Source of the DNA: Subtercola sp.
Lineage (GTDB): Bacteria; Actinomycetota; Actinomycetes; Actinomycetales; Microbacteriaceae
Direction of reading: 5' to 3'
DNA: 40,033 nucleotides
Assembly: GCA_025463745.1 (NCBI GenBank)
Contig: JAODBB010000189.1
Span: 1 to 40,033 of the forward strand
Every line of letters begins with the position of its first letter. Positions within the stretch are counted from its first letter, which is position 1. Shown piece after piece: positions 14,900 through 22,404 of the stretch. The notes under the pieces were generated by a model. It did not search any database, was not told where the DNA came from, and worked only from the letters and a program-made list of their open reading frames with translations. The position numbers and the translations under genes are program-made.

Positions 14900-15541
14900 T
14901 CAGACTTGAACGAGAGTATCGAGCAATTGCGCCTGCGCCTCGGTGATTGCTGCGAGGGCGGCATCGGTGCCGGTGGGTGAGGGCTTGCCGCCGCTCGTGA
15001 GTGCGCGACGGGCTTCGCCGACCGTGCGGGCGAGTGTGCCGAGCCGCGCTCGACCGAATTCGGGCGGCAGAGCTGTGGTGGCTCGAAGTGTGGGTGCGTC
15101 TTCGCCGGGGATGGCGGCCGTGGCCGATTGCGAGGCGGGTCTGCGTGTCGCCGCGGCCAGCCGCTCCAGGAAGTCGGCGACAAGCGGCTCGAGGCCTGCG
15201 ATGGCGGCGGTGAGTTCGGCCTGGTGCGCGGAACGGCGCCAGCGGCGGGTGACGGTGTGGTTCACGCGAACGACCCGCGCCATGTGTTCGACGCGCCTGA
15301 GTTCGTGCTCGAAACGGTCGAGTGCTTCAAGGCGCGCGGAAGGTTCGGTGTTGGGGTGAACGGCCACCGAGAGGGGTGGGTGCAAGGGCATCCGCGAGCC
15401 GTCGCCTGACCACCGCCTCGGTGCGCACTGGCAGCAGAAACCAGGAGGCGAGCAGTCAGAGTGCGCCGAGCCCGATGGCGACGATGCGTTCGCCGAGCAA
15501 CGGGCCGGTGGTGAGCACGGCCGCACCCGTCGCCCCGCCGT
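14900..15541 (-). pseudogene. Decayed C-terminal part of a FUSC-type membrane transporter
   Basis: Read on the minus strand, one frame from about 15541 gives a hydrophobic segment ending V-A-I-G-L-G-A-L, then a TGA. After the stop the same frame continues L-L-A-S-W-F-L-L-P-V-R-T and V-V-R-R-R-L-A-D-A-L, the usual membrane-exit region of fusaric-acid-resistance-like (FUSC) proteins. A one-base shift around 15390 then moves to the frame that reads R-L-E-A-L-D-R-F-E-H-E-L and R-W-R-R-S-A-H-Q-A-E-L, a helical cytoplasmic tail ending at 14900. A premature stop, a frameshift and the missing N-terminal half indicate a dead gene. The tail alone could be called as a 163-aa ORF (15391-14900). The FUSC assignment is from memory of the family and is moderate. 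Confidence 0.5.
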
Positions 15542-15661
15542 CTCGCCGCTCGTGGCGGGAGCGTGGGGTCGGCGTGCGAAAGCGCTGCGGTGTGCAGGCC
15601 GGCGGCCACCGACTCACCACTCGTGGCGGAAGCGTTGAGGTCGGCTCGCGAAGGCGCTGCC

Positions 15662-15697
15662 GCATGTGGACCGGCCGAGCGCGACCGGTCCACATGC
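15662..15697. repeat. Perfect 13-bp inverted repeat, 10-base loop
   Basis: GCATGTGGACCGG at 15662-15674 pairs with CCGGTCCACATGC at 15685-15697. First of four hairpins in this gene-free stretch. Confidence 0.85.
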
Positions 15698-15835
15698 TCA
15701 ACAACCCCGTCGGCCTCCGCATCCTCTCGGGCCGATGCCTCGAGGTCTGCTCGGGGTAAGAAGCCGGCGACTCTCGCCGCCCGTTGCAGCACCTCGACCC
15801 AGGCCACCAAGCGACACCCCGTGCCCGCGCTCGGC

Positions 15836-15883
15836 TTTGCGCAGAAGTACGCTAACGCGCGTTTTAGGGTGCTTCTGCGCAAA
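15836..15883. repeat. Long nearly perfect hairpin (about 20-bp stem)
   Basis: TTTGCGCAGAAG (15836-15847) pairs exactly with CTTCTGCGCAAA (15872-15883). The pairing continues inward through one G-U pair and one mismatch to CTAA/TTAG, leaving an 8-base CG-rich loop. This is the longest stem in the window. Confidence 0.85.
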
Positions 15884-15946
15884 ATGGATCGCGGCAGAAA
15901 TAGCGTCGGGGGGAGAGGGGGAGTTTCGCACGTCTCGTGCGCAGAA

Positions 15947-15977
15947 ACTGCCACCCGGTCATCCCCTGGGTGGCAGT
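15947..15977. repeat. Perfect 10-bp inverted repeat, 11-base loop
   Basis: ACTGCCACCC at 15947-15956 pairs with GGGTGGCAGT at 15968-15977. A weaker hairpin (AGTTTC...GAAACT, 15922-15949) overlaps its left arm, so alternative pairing is possible. Confidence 0.8.
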
Positions 15978-16027
15978 GTCGTACACCGGCGGATTCAGTT
16001 GTCAGCCTCGTGAGCAGCGACGCTGGC

Positions 16028-16067
16028 CGAGGTCGGTACCGAAAACACTGTGCCGGTACCGACCTCG
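16028..16067 (-). terminator. 14-bp perfect hairpin at the end of the metQ-like gene
   Basis: CGAGGTCGGTACCG (16028-16041) pairs with CGGTACCGACCTCG (16054-16067) around a 12-base loop. It begins 10 bases after the metQ-like stop on the minus strand, so it is the probable terminator of the monooxygenase-metNIQ operon. The usual T-run is missing. Confidence 0.6.
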
Positions 16068-16076
16068 ATTGACGAC

Positions 16077-17009
16077 CTACTGATTGAGGGGCAGCAGGAT
16101 GCCTTTCACTGTGGGGTCGGTCTGCAGGAACTGCTGCACGGCTGGGTCTTGGAAGGCCTGCACGAGTTTCTTGATGTTGTCGCTGTTGGCGTAGTTCGTG
16201 CCGATGGTGAGCTGGCCGGCGAATTCATCGGGGGCCTGGGGTGCGAAAATCTCCTTCTCGACAGGGATGCTCGCCGCGAGGTAGTACTCGGTGTAGCCGA
16301 CTGCGGCGTCAAGGTCGGGCAGAGCGCGCGATTGTGCCGCGAAGTCGAGCAGGGTGAACTTGAGGTTCTTCGGGTTCGAGGCGATGTCGTCTTGTGTCGC
16401 GGTGCCCTTGGGGGTGCCCGGCTTCAGCGTGATGAGGCCGGCGCTGTCGAGAATCCACAGCCCCTGCGCTTCGTTGGCGGGGTCGGAGTACAGCGAGACT
16501 GTGCCGCCGTCGGGAATCTGGCTGGGGTCGGTGTATTTGTCGGACCAGAGCCCGAAGCCCCAGCGGAACACGGGAGTCGCAGCCTCTTCTTTGAAGTCGG
16601 GGTTGGCTTCGAGTACCTGCCCGAGCCAGAGCTTGTGCTGGTAGATCGTGCCGGCGACTTCGCCGTCGCTCACCGCTCGGTTGATGGTGTTGCTGTCGGA
16701 AAGGCCCTTGAAAGCCACCTTGATGCCGTACTTCGGTGCGATGTTCGCTGCGACATAGTTGATGAGTGCTTCTTCTGAGGCGTTGCCCTCCGCTGTGGCC
16801 ACGTACAGGGTGGCGCCGGCCGTGTCGTTCGCTGATGCGGTGGGGCTCAGCAGCGGAATGGTGATGGCGGCGACGACGCCGACCACCACAACGACGCCGC
16901 CGAGAACCCACGGCCACTTGCGGCGCTTTTTCAGTTCGAAGCCGAGCCCGGAGTCGGGTGTCGGGGGAGTTGCGGGTGTTTCGGGTGTGCTGGGGGTGTT
17001 TTCAGACAT
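16077..17009 (-). CDS. metQ: MetQ/NlpA-family ABC substrate-binding protein with a membrane anchor
   Basis: 310 residues from ATG 17009. Residues 1-30 are Thr/Pro-rich and basic, 33-54 form a transmembrane helix, and the periplasmic-binding-type domain follows: T-A-E-G-N-A-S-E-E-A-L, I-A-P-K-Y-G-I-K-V-x-F, Y-Q-H-K-L-W-L, V-S-L-Y-S-D-P-A-N and F-A-A-Q-S-R-A-L-P-D-L-D-A-A-V-G, as in NlpA/MetQ proteins. Family members are usually lipoproteins with a cysteine after the signal; here no lipobox Cys is visible and the helix anchors the protein instead. It is the last gene of the operon after metI, separated by 142 bases with short direct repeats. Ligand may be methionine or another sulfur compound given the monooxygenase in the operon. 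Confidence 0.85.
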   Translation of the reverse strand: MSENTPSTPETPATPPTPDSGLGFELKKRRKWPWVLGGVVVVVGVVAAITIPLLSPTASANDTAGATLYVATAEGNASEEALINYVAANIAPKYGIKVAFKGLSDSNTINRAVSDGEVAGTIYQHKLWLGQVLEANPDFKEEAATPVFRWGFGLWSDKYTDPSQIPDGGTVSLYSDPANEAQGLWILDSAGLITLKPGTPKGTATQDDIASNPKNLKFTLLDFAAQSRALPDLDAAVGYTEYYLAASIPVEKEIFAPQAPDEFAGQLTIGTNYANSDNIKKLVQAFQDPAVQQFLQTDPTVKGILLPLNQ

Positions 17010-17105
17010 GGGTGTAGTGCCTTTCGGGCTGCTGTGTGGAAGAACTGCTGGGTGAAGGGGGTGGTGCAGGGTGCGGCGCGGTGCGGGGTGTGGTGCTGGG
17101 GGGAA

Positions 17106-17148
17106 GAAACGCTGGGTGTGAGAGAAGCGGGCTGGGTGTGAGAGAAGC
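17106..17148. repeat. Direct repeat of about 19 bp between metI and metQ
   Basis: GCTGGGTGTGAGAGAAGCG occurs twice in tandem (with one inserted spacer base group) just 3' of the metI-like stop on the minus strand. The rest of the 142-bp gap is G-rich. The metQ start has a weak AAGG-like site. Confidence 0.6.
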
Positions 17149-17151
17149 GAT

Positions 17152-17967
17152 CTAGACCGGAGACGCGGCGTTCGCGCTCTCGATGTCGAGCCGCGCCACC
17201 TTGCGGGCGAAGCGCCGGTCGCTCGCCGTGGAGCTGTGCGGCGTGGTGAGCCGCACCAGCGCGTCGCCGATCACCTGAACGGCGGCGACGAGCGCCACCA
17301 GAATGATGATCGTGGCGAGCATCACCTGGTTGTCGAAACGCTGGTACCCGTAGGTGATCGCGACGTAACCGATGCCGCCGGCGCCGATCGTTCCGGCGAT
17401 GGCCGAGTACTCGATCATGGCGATGGTGTTGATGGTCAGGCCACCGATGAGCGAGGGCACGGCTTCGCCGAGCTGAGCGGTGCGGATGATCTGAAAGCTC
17501 GACCCGCCCGATGACTTCGCCACTTTCACCAGCGAGGGCGGAACGCTGCGCAGCGAATTCTCGACGATGCGGGTGAAGAACGCGATGCCGGCCACCGACA
17601 TAGGTACGACCGCGGCCGCGATGCCGATGTTCGTGCCGGTGAGCAACCGGGTGAACGGAATGATCGCCACCATCAGAATCAGAAAGGGCAGGGAACGGCC
17701 GACGCTCACGATCCAGCTGAGCGCCGAATGCAGGCTCGGGTTCGGAAAGAGGCCGTCGCGAGCGAGGTTGTGGATGATCGCGCCGAGCGGCACGCCCACG
17801 ACCACCACCACGGCCATGACGATTCCGACCATGATCAGGGTTTCGCCCAGGGCCGGCAGAACCAGCGCGGGGATGTCGGCAAGCGGAACGTCGTTGGCGT
17901 TGGCACGCAGCGGACCGGCGAGTACTGGCCCAGCGAACAGTGCTCCGGCGAATACGGTGGCGCTCAT
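17152..17967 (-). CDS. metI: MetI-family ABC transporter permease
   Basis: 271 residues from ATG 17967, whose first bases overlap the metN stop (ATGA). Five to six hydrophobic segments are visible. The family region L-S-W-I-V-S-V-G-R-S-L-P-F-L-I-L-M appears near residue 85. The EAA-type loop contacting the ATPase is L-V-K-V-A-K-S-S-G-G-S-S-F-Q-I-I, followed by E-A-V-P-S-L-I-G-G-L-T and E-Y-S-A-I-A-G-T-I-G-A-G-G-I-G, all typical of MetI. It forms the membrane channel of the importer with the MetN ATPase and the MetQ binding protein. Confidence 0.92.
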   Translation of the reverse strand: MSATVFAGALFAGPVLAGPLRANANDVPLADIPALVLPALGETLIMVGIVMAVVVVVGVPLGAIIHNLARDGLFPNPSLHSALSWIVSVGRSLPFLILMVAIIPFTRLLTGTNIGIAAAVVPMSVAGIAFFTRIVENSLRSVPPSLVKVAKSSGGSSFQIIRTAQLGEAVPSLIGGLTINTIAMIEYSAIAGTIGAGGIGYVAITYGYQRFDNQVMLATIIILVALVAAVQVIGDALVRLTTPHSSTASDRRFARKVARLDIESANAASPV

Positions 17968-19088
17968 GCGGCGAACTCCCGCTCGGCGCGTTCGGTGCCG
18001 CGCTCAGCGCCGGTGTCGGTAACGCCGCGGTCGGTAGGTACTGCGTCGCTGAGATCGTCGGCAGAAACCGCCGCGCCGGCCTTGGGGGAGGAGGCGGAGT
18101 CGGTCACGGAGTCGGTGAGCCGGGCATCCAGCCCCAGCCGCTTGGCGGCGGCGATGACGGCCTGCGGGTCGGAAGCGCGCAGGCCCACCGTGGCGTGCCC
18201 CACCGCGTTGCCGCCGATCGTCTCGATCGAGGCGCCGAGCAGCGAGACGGGTGAGTGCAGGTCGGCGGCCAGCCGAGTGACCCAGTCGGTGGGAACGCCT
18301 GCAGAGCTGTAGCTGATGAACCAGCTGCTCTCATCGGGAGCGCCGACCTGAGCCGGCTTCGCGGGGTTCAGTGCACGACCGAGTTCAGACGACGGGTCGC
18401 GCAGCAGGTCGACGACGCGACCAGACTCCACGATGTGCCCGTGATCGAGCCGGGCCACCGAATCGGCGACCTGCAGAACGGTCTGCATCTCATGGGTGAT
18501 GAACAGAATCGACAGCCCCAGATCGTCACGCAGCTCTTTCAGCAGCGACGTGATCGAGGCGGTGGAGTCGGGGTCGAGGCCCGAGGTCGCCTCGTCGGCG
18601 AGCAGAACGGTCGGTTTCAGCGCGAGCGCACGGGCGATACCGACGCGCTGACGCTGGCCGCCAGAGAGCTGGTGCGGGTAGTAGTCGGCGCGTGACGACA
18701 GCCCGACCCGGTCGAGCAGCTCGGCGACACGACTCTTCGACTCGCGACTGGTCACGCCGAGGTAACCCAGCGGCAAGGCGATGTTCTGGGCGGCCGTGCG
18801 CCGGCTGAAGAGCCCGTCGGCCTGAAACACGGTACCGATGCGCCGGCGTGCGGTGCGCAGCTGAGACTCGTTCAACTGAGACAGGTTCTCGCCATTGACG
18901 ATGACCGATCCCGAGGTGGGGCGCTCGAGCAGGTTGACGCACTGCGCGAGTGTGCTCTTGCCCGCACCACTGGGCCCGACGACCGCGAAGATCTCGGCCG
19001 CGCCGACGCTGAAGTCGAGGTTGTCGAGCACGGTGACGGCGTTCTCGCCGTGCCCGTAGACCTTGGTGAGCTTTTCGAGGGTGATCAT
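17964..19088 (-). CDS. metN: MetN-family ABC transporter ATPase with C-terminal NIL domain
   Basis: 374 residues from ATG 19088, overlapping the stop of the upstream monooxygenase gene by the ATGA arrangement. Walker A is G-P-S-G-A-G-K-S-T at 38-46, the signature is L-S-G-G-Q-R-Q-R-V, Walker B is V-L-L-A-D-E-A-T-S-G-L-D, and the H-loop is T-H-E-M. A NIL-type regulatory domain follows from about residue 255 (S-W-F-I-S-Y, then S-L-L-G-A-S-I-E and G-x-A-V-G), the site where methionine inhibits transport in characterised MetN proteins. A ~45-residue Ser/Thr/Ala/Glu-rich tail is extra. Coupling with an FMN monooxygenase suggests the importer serves organosulfur uptake. Confidence 0.92.
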   Translation of the reverse strand: MITLEKLTKVYGHGENAVTVLDNLDFSVGAAEIFAVVGPSGAGKSTLAQCVNLLERPTSGSVIVNGENLSQLNESQLRTARRRIGTVFQADGLFSRRTAAQNIALPLGYLGVTSRESKSRVAELLDRVGLSSRADYYPHQLSGGQRQRVGIARALALKPTVLLADEATSGLDPDSTASITSLLKELRDDLGLSILFITHEMQTVLQVADSVARLDHGHIVESGRVVDLLRDPSSELGRALNPAKPAQVGAPDESSWFISYSSAGVPTDWVTRLAADLHSPVSLLGASIETIGGNAVGHATVGLRASDPQAVIAAAKRLGLDARLTDSVTDSASSPKAGAAVSADDLSDAVPTDRGVTDTGAERGTERAEREFAA

Positions 19089-20467
19089 GTTCTCGCTGAC
19101 ACCCCGAAACGGTACTGCGCGCCGAGGTGCTCCTCGGGAAGACGGTCACCGCGGCCGTGGAGCTTGTTGCGCAGGCTGCCCTCGACATACTCGTCGGGGT
19201 AGGCGCCGCGGCGGCGCAGCTCAGGGATGACGAACTCCACGACATCCTCGAATGTGCCCGGCGTGATGGCGTAGGCCAGGTTGAACCCGTCGACGTCGGT
19301 ATCTTCGACCCACTCCTGCAGGTGATCAGCCACTTCTTCAGGCGACCCCACGATGAACGGGCCGAGACCACCGATGGCGCCGAGTTTCGCGATGTCGCGC
19401 ACCTTCCACTCACCGCCGTCTTCGTTGGCCTCCTGAAAGTTCGCAACTGCCGACTGAATGGCGTTGCTCTTCACGTTGCCGATGGGCTCGTCGAGGTCGT
19501 ACTGCGACAGGTCGATCCCCATCCAGCCCGACATGAACACCAGCGCGCCTTCTTCGCTCGCGTAGGTCAGGTAATCCTGGTGCTTCGCAGCCGCCTTTTC
19601 GCTGGTCTCGTCGGTGATGATGGTGAGCAGCGTGTAGATCTTGGCGCTGTACCGGTCGCGGCCCGCTTCTTCGAGCGCATCCCGAATTCTCGACACCGTC
19701 GCCTTCAGGCCCGCCTTCGTCGACGAGGCCACGAAGATCGCCTCGGCGTTGCCGGCCGCGAACTTGATGCCGCGCGGTGACGCTCCGGCCTGGTAGATGA
19801 CGGGCGTGCGTTGCGTCGACGGCTCAGACAAGTGGATGCCCGGCACCGTGTAATTCTTGCCGTAATGCCCGATCTCGTGCACCTTGCTCGGGTCGGTGAA
19901 CACGCCCGATTCGCGGTCGCGGATGACGGCGTCGTCTTCCCACGAGCCTTCCCACAGCTTGTAGAGCACCTCGAGGTACTCGTCGGCCACGTCGTAGCGG
20001 TCGTCGTGCTCGAGCTGGTCGTCGTGCCCCATGTTGCGGGCGGCGCTCGGCAGATACCCGGTCACCACGTTCCAGCCGACCCGGCCGTTGGTGAGGTGGT
20101 CGAGCGTCGACATGCGGCGCGCGAAGGGGTACGGATGCTCGTAGGCCGTGCCGGCAGTGATACCGAACCCGAGGTGCTCGGTGACCGCGGCCATGGCAGA
20201 CACCAGCAGAATCGGATCGTTCACCGGAACCTGGGCGCCGTGCCGAATCGCGGCCTCGTTCGAGCCGCCGTACACGTCATACGTGCCGAGCACGTCGGCG
20301 ATGAAGATGCCGTCGAAGTTGCCGCGCTCGAGGAGCTTGGCGAGCTCGGTCCAGTAGGAGAGTTGCTTGTACCGCCACGACTGGTCGGCGGGGTGACGCC
20401 ACATGCCAGAAGACTGGTGGGCGACACAGTTCATGTCGAAGGCGTTGAAACGAATCTGGCGGGTCAT
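19085..20467 (-). CDS. FMN-dependent monooxygenase, NtaA/SnaA/DszA(DmoA) family
   Basis: 460 residues from ATG 20467. The N-terminus R-Q-I-R-F-N-A-F-D-M-N-C-V-A-H-Q-S-S-G-M-W-R-H-P is diagnostic of the class C flavin monooxygenase group that includes DszA, DmoA and NtaA. F-D-G-I-F-I-A-D-V-L-G-T-Y-D-V-Y, G-R-V-G-W-N-V-V-T and Y-Q-A-G-A-S-P-R-G also fit. These enzymes use FMNH2 supplied by a separate reductase to oxidise sulfides, sulfones or aminopolycarboxylates. The three downstream metNIQ-like genes overlap or follow closely, so the operon probably imports a sulfur compound and breaks its C-S bond. No flavin reductase is in the operon. No Shine-Dalgarno is visible; the start codon sits inside a palindrome. 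Confidence 0.9.
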   Translation of the reverse strand: MTRQIRFNAFDMNCVAHQSSGMWRHPADQSWRYKQLSYWTELAKLLERGNFDGIFIADVLGTYDVYGGSNEAAIRHGAQVPVNDPILLVSAMAAVTEHLGFGITAGTAYEHPYPFARRMSTLDHLTNGRVGWNVVTGYLPSAARNMGHDDQLEHDDRYDVADEYLEVLYKLWEGSWEDDAVIRDRESGVFTDPSKVHEIGHYGKNYTVPGIHLSEPSTQRTPVIYQAGASPRGIKFAAGNAEAIFVASSTKAGLKATVSRIRDALEEAGRDRYSAKIYTLLTIITDETSEKAAAKHQDYLTYASEEGALVFMSGWMGIDLSQYDLDEPIGNVKSNAIQSAVANFQEANEDGGEWKVRDIAKLGAIGGLGPFIVGSPEEVADHLQEWVEDTDVDGFNLAYAITPGTFEDVVEFVIPELRRRGAYPDEYVEGSLRNKLHGRGDRLPEEHLGAQYRFGVSART

Positions 20468-20485
20468 ACACCAAGGGTGGTGTAT
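20466..20485. promoter_or_regulatory. Palindrome overlapping the start codon of the monooxygenase gene
   Basis: ATACACCA-N4-TGGTGTAT is a perfect 8-bp inverted repeat whose left end covers the start codon (minus strand). A -10-like TATAAC (20516-20511, minus) would place the start of transcription about 18 bases before the palindrome. It could be a repressor site or an RNA hairpin that hides the start; no ribosome-binding sequence is otherwise visible. Confidence 0.55.
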
Positions 20486-20683
20486 TGCAGGTTCCGGCGC
20501 GAACCGAGTCGTTATACTGCGTCACAATTCTGGACTCAGTTCAGAAACCTGATGTTCTCCAACGTCTCTGTGCAGCGCAGGTCGCCGGTGTGGGCGCAGC
20601 CTCATTTCCGAGGGATGAGAACGCCGCTGAGATACCATCTGACTCGTGCCCACCTCTGATGCAGTACGACGAACGGCAAGAGA

Positions 20684-21466
20684 ATGCGTCGGCGCGCAAA
20701 CGGCTTGAGGCGAACGCGCATGCTGCAACGCGCAGCCAACCGGCCGCTGACCGACGAAACCGTCGAAAGTGTCGGATCGGTCGGCCCTCAGGGGAGAGGG
20801 TCGGGGCGAAGAGAGTCGGGGCGAAGAGAGTTGGAGAGAACACGGTCGGAGCGCGACCTCCGCCGGCTCGTCACGTTCACCGATGCAGTTGTCGCCATTG
20901 CGATCACGCTGATCGTCTTGCCGCTCGTCGAGTCTGCTCGCGAACTCGAGACGCAGCCCGCCATCGCGTATCTGCAGTCAGATGCACTGAACATCATGGC
21001 GGCCGCTCTCAGTTTCATCGTGATCGCGACGTTCTGGAAGCAGCATCATCGGCTCTACATCCATGTCGAGGTTCCGACGCGTGGGCTGGTGAATGCGAAT
21101 CTGTTGTGGGTGGCCGGCATCATCTTTCTGCCGGTGCCCTCCGTTCTGATTCTGGGCAACCCCGATGCCGATACGCTCGGCTCGGCGATCTACATCTTCA
21201 CGATTCTGTTGTCTCAGGTGGGGGTTCGCATTCAGGAATTCCTCCTGGTGCGCGCCAACTGCTTCGAGCCCGGTTATGCGCCCGTGGCCCGGCATCTGTG
21301 GGCTCACTGGATCACGGTGGCTCTCACCGTCGGTGCATTGGCACTGAGCATCCTCTTCCCGAGCCTCGGGCCGACGAGCCTGGTGCTGTTGCTGCTGGCA
21401 CGGCCCATCAACTGGGCGGTGCGACGGGGTGAAAGCCGAGTCGAGCGTGAACGCCGCATCCTCTGA
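20684..21466 (+). CDS. TMEM175-family (DUF1211) potassium-channel-like membrane protein
   Basis: 260 residues from ATG 20684 (an alternative ATG is at 20720). After a basic, repeat-containing N-terminus, the segment R-L-V-T-F-T-D-A-V-V-A-I-A-I-T-L-I-V-L-P-L matches the TMEM175 signature (RxxxFSDAVxAIAxTLL) near residues 60-80. Five more hydrophobic helices follow, including F-W-K-Q-H-H-R-L-Y, the usual second-helix pattern of the family. Bacterial members form potassium-selective channels with two or more repeats; this one has a single repeat and would act as a tetramer. The N-terminus contains a translated 15-bp tandem repeat (20792-20836). Confidence 0.85.
   Translation: MRRRANGLRRTRMLQRAANRPLTDETVESVGSVGPQGRGSGRRESGRRELERTRSERDLRRLVTFTDAVVAIAITLIVLPLVESARELETQPAIAYLQSDALNIMAAALSFIVIATFWKQHHRLYIHVEVPTRGLVNANLLWVAGIIFLPVPSVLILGNPDADTLGSAIYIFTILLSQVGVRIQEFLLVRANCFEPGYAPVARHLWAHWITVALTVGALALSILFPSLGPTSLVLLLLARPINWAVRRGESRVERERRIL
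20792..20836. repeat. 15-bp tandem repeat, about 3 copies, within a reading frame
   Basis: Units are close to GTCGGGGCGAAGAGA, starting AGGGTCGGGGCGAAG; the last copy is degenerate (GTTGGAGAGAACACG). In frame it encodes repeated S-G-R-R-E. It lies in the non-conserved N-terminus of the TMEM175-like protein. Confidence 0.7.
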
Positions 21467-21534
21467 GCACGAACCGACTTTCACGCGCTGGAAATTTTCG
21501 TCAGGGTGCCAAAGGGCTGATCTAGGGTGAGGAA

Positions 21535-22401
21535 ATGCAGAAGGATATGACGTCAGAGAACAACACCCGAGATCTTGAACCGGGCATTGTGACCGACCTG
21601 GCAGATCGCATGACGTACAGCTCGTATCTGTCGCTCGACACGTTGTTGAGCGCCCAGAACCCCGTCAGCGACCCTGTTCATCACGACGAACTGCTGTTCA
21701 TCATCCAGCACCAGACCACCGAACTCTGGCTGAAGCTGGTATTGCACGAATTGCGTGAGGCCTGCGATCTGCTCGCCGATGACGACCTTGGTTCCGCGTT
21801 GAAGAAGATCGCGCGGGTGAAGCACATTCAGAAGACGATGACCGAGCAGTGGTCTGTTCTGGCCACCCTGACCCCGAGCGAGTATGCCGAGTTCCGGGGC
21901 GCGCTGGGCAACGCATCGGGTTTTCAGTCGTTTCAGTATCGGGCCGTCGAGTTCATTCTCGGCAACAAGAATGCCAAGATGCTTGCGGTTTTCGACAGCG
22001 AGCCGAGTGCACGAGCCGTGCTCGAAGACCTGCTCAACCGCCCGAGCCTCTACGACGAGTTTCTGCGCTATTTGGCTCGCCAGGGCTTCGCCGTGCCGCT
22101 CGAGCTGCTCGAGCGTGACGTGACGGTGGCTCATGTGATGTCGTCGTCGCTGCTGCCCGTGTACGTCGAGATCTACGAGAACTCACGAAAGTATTGGGCT
22201 GTCTACGAGGCGTGCGAAGAGCTTGTCGACCTCGAAGAGAACTTTCAGCTCTGGCGATTCCGTCACTTGCGCACTGTTCAGCGCACCATCGGCATGAAAA
22301 TCGGCACCGGCGGGTCGACGGGCGTCGACTTCCTCCGCCGAGCACTCGACCTGACCTTCTTTCCCGAACTGTTCGCTGTGCGCACCGAAATCGGGCGCTG
22401 A
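21535..22401 (+). CDS. kynA: Tryptophan 2,3-dioxygenase
   Basis: 288 residues. The family is unmistakable: Y-S-S-Y-L-x-L-D-x-L-L-S-A-Q near residue 28, [13 protein letters not shown] at 55-67 (distal-site His), [12 protein letters not shown]-x-Q-Y-R at 121-136, and [11 protein letters not shown] with the region of the proximal heme His, then [11 protein letters not shown]. The enzyme oxidises tryptophan to N-formylkynurenine. The gene for an alpha/beta hydrolase with the features of the next enzyme starts three bases after its stop. ATG 21535 and ATG 21547 are both possible starts; GAGGA precedes the first very closely. Confidence 0.97.
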   Translation: MQKDMTSENNTRDLEPGIVTDLADRMTYSSYLSLDTLLSAQNPVSDPVHHDELLFIIQHQTTELWLKLVLHELREACDLLADDDLGSALKKIARVKHIQKTMTEQWSVLATLTPSEYAEFRGALGNASGFQSFQYRAVEFILGNKNAKMLAVFDSEPSARAVLEDLLNRPSLYDEFLRYLARQGFAVPLELLERDVTVAHVMSSSLLPVYVEIYENSRKYWAVYEACEELVDLEENFQLWRFRHLRTVQRTIGMKIGTGGSTGVDFLRRALDLTFFPELFAVRTEIGR

Positions 22402-22404
22402 TAA

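Larger units (their letters stand above)
15542..16076. other. Non-coding stretch with direct repeats and a cluster of long hairpins
   Basis: No convincing gene. An imperfect direct repeat of about 60 bp with ~72-bp spacing runs from about 15550 to 15680 (CTCGTGGCGG-AGCG-TCGG blocks), and a third degenerate copy may lie near 15735. Four long inverted repeats follow and are listed separately. Confidence 0.65.

Noticed and set aside
15262-15954. Minus-strand frame of 230 codons with repeated R/H-A-D-L/P segments
   Set aside because: The repeated peptide only reflects the DNA direct repeat, and the frame runs through two hairpins and out of frame into the FUSC remnant; no sign of a real protein.
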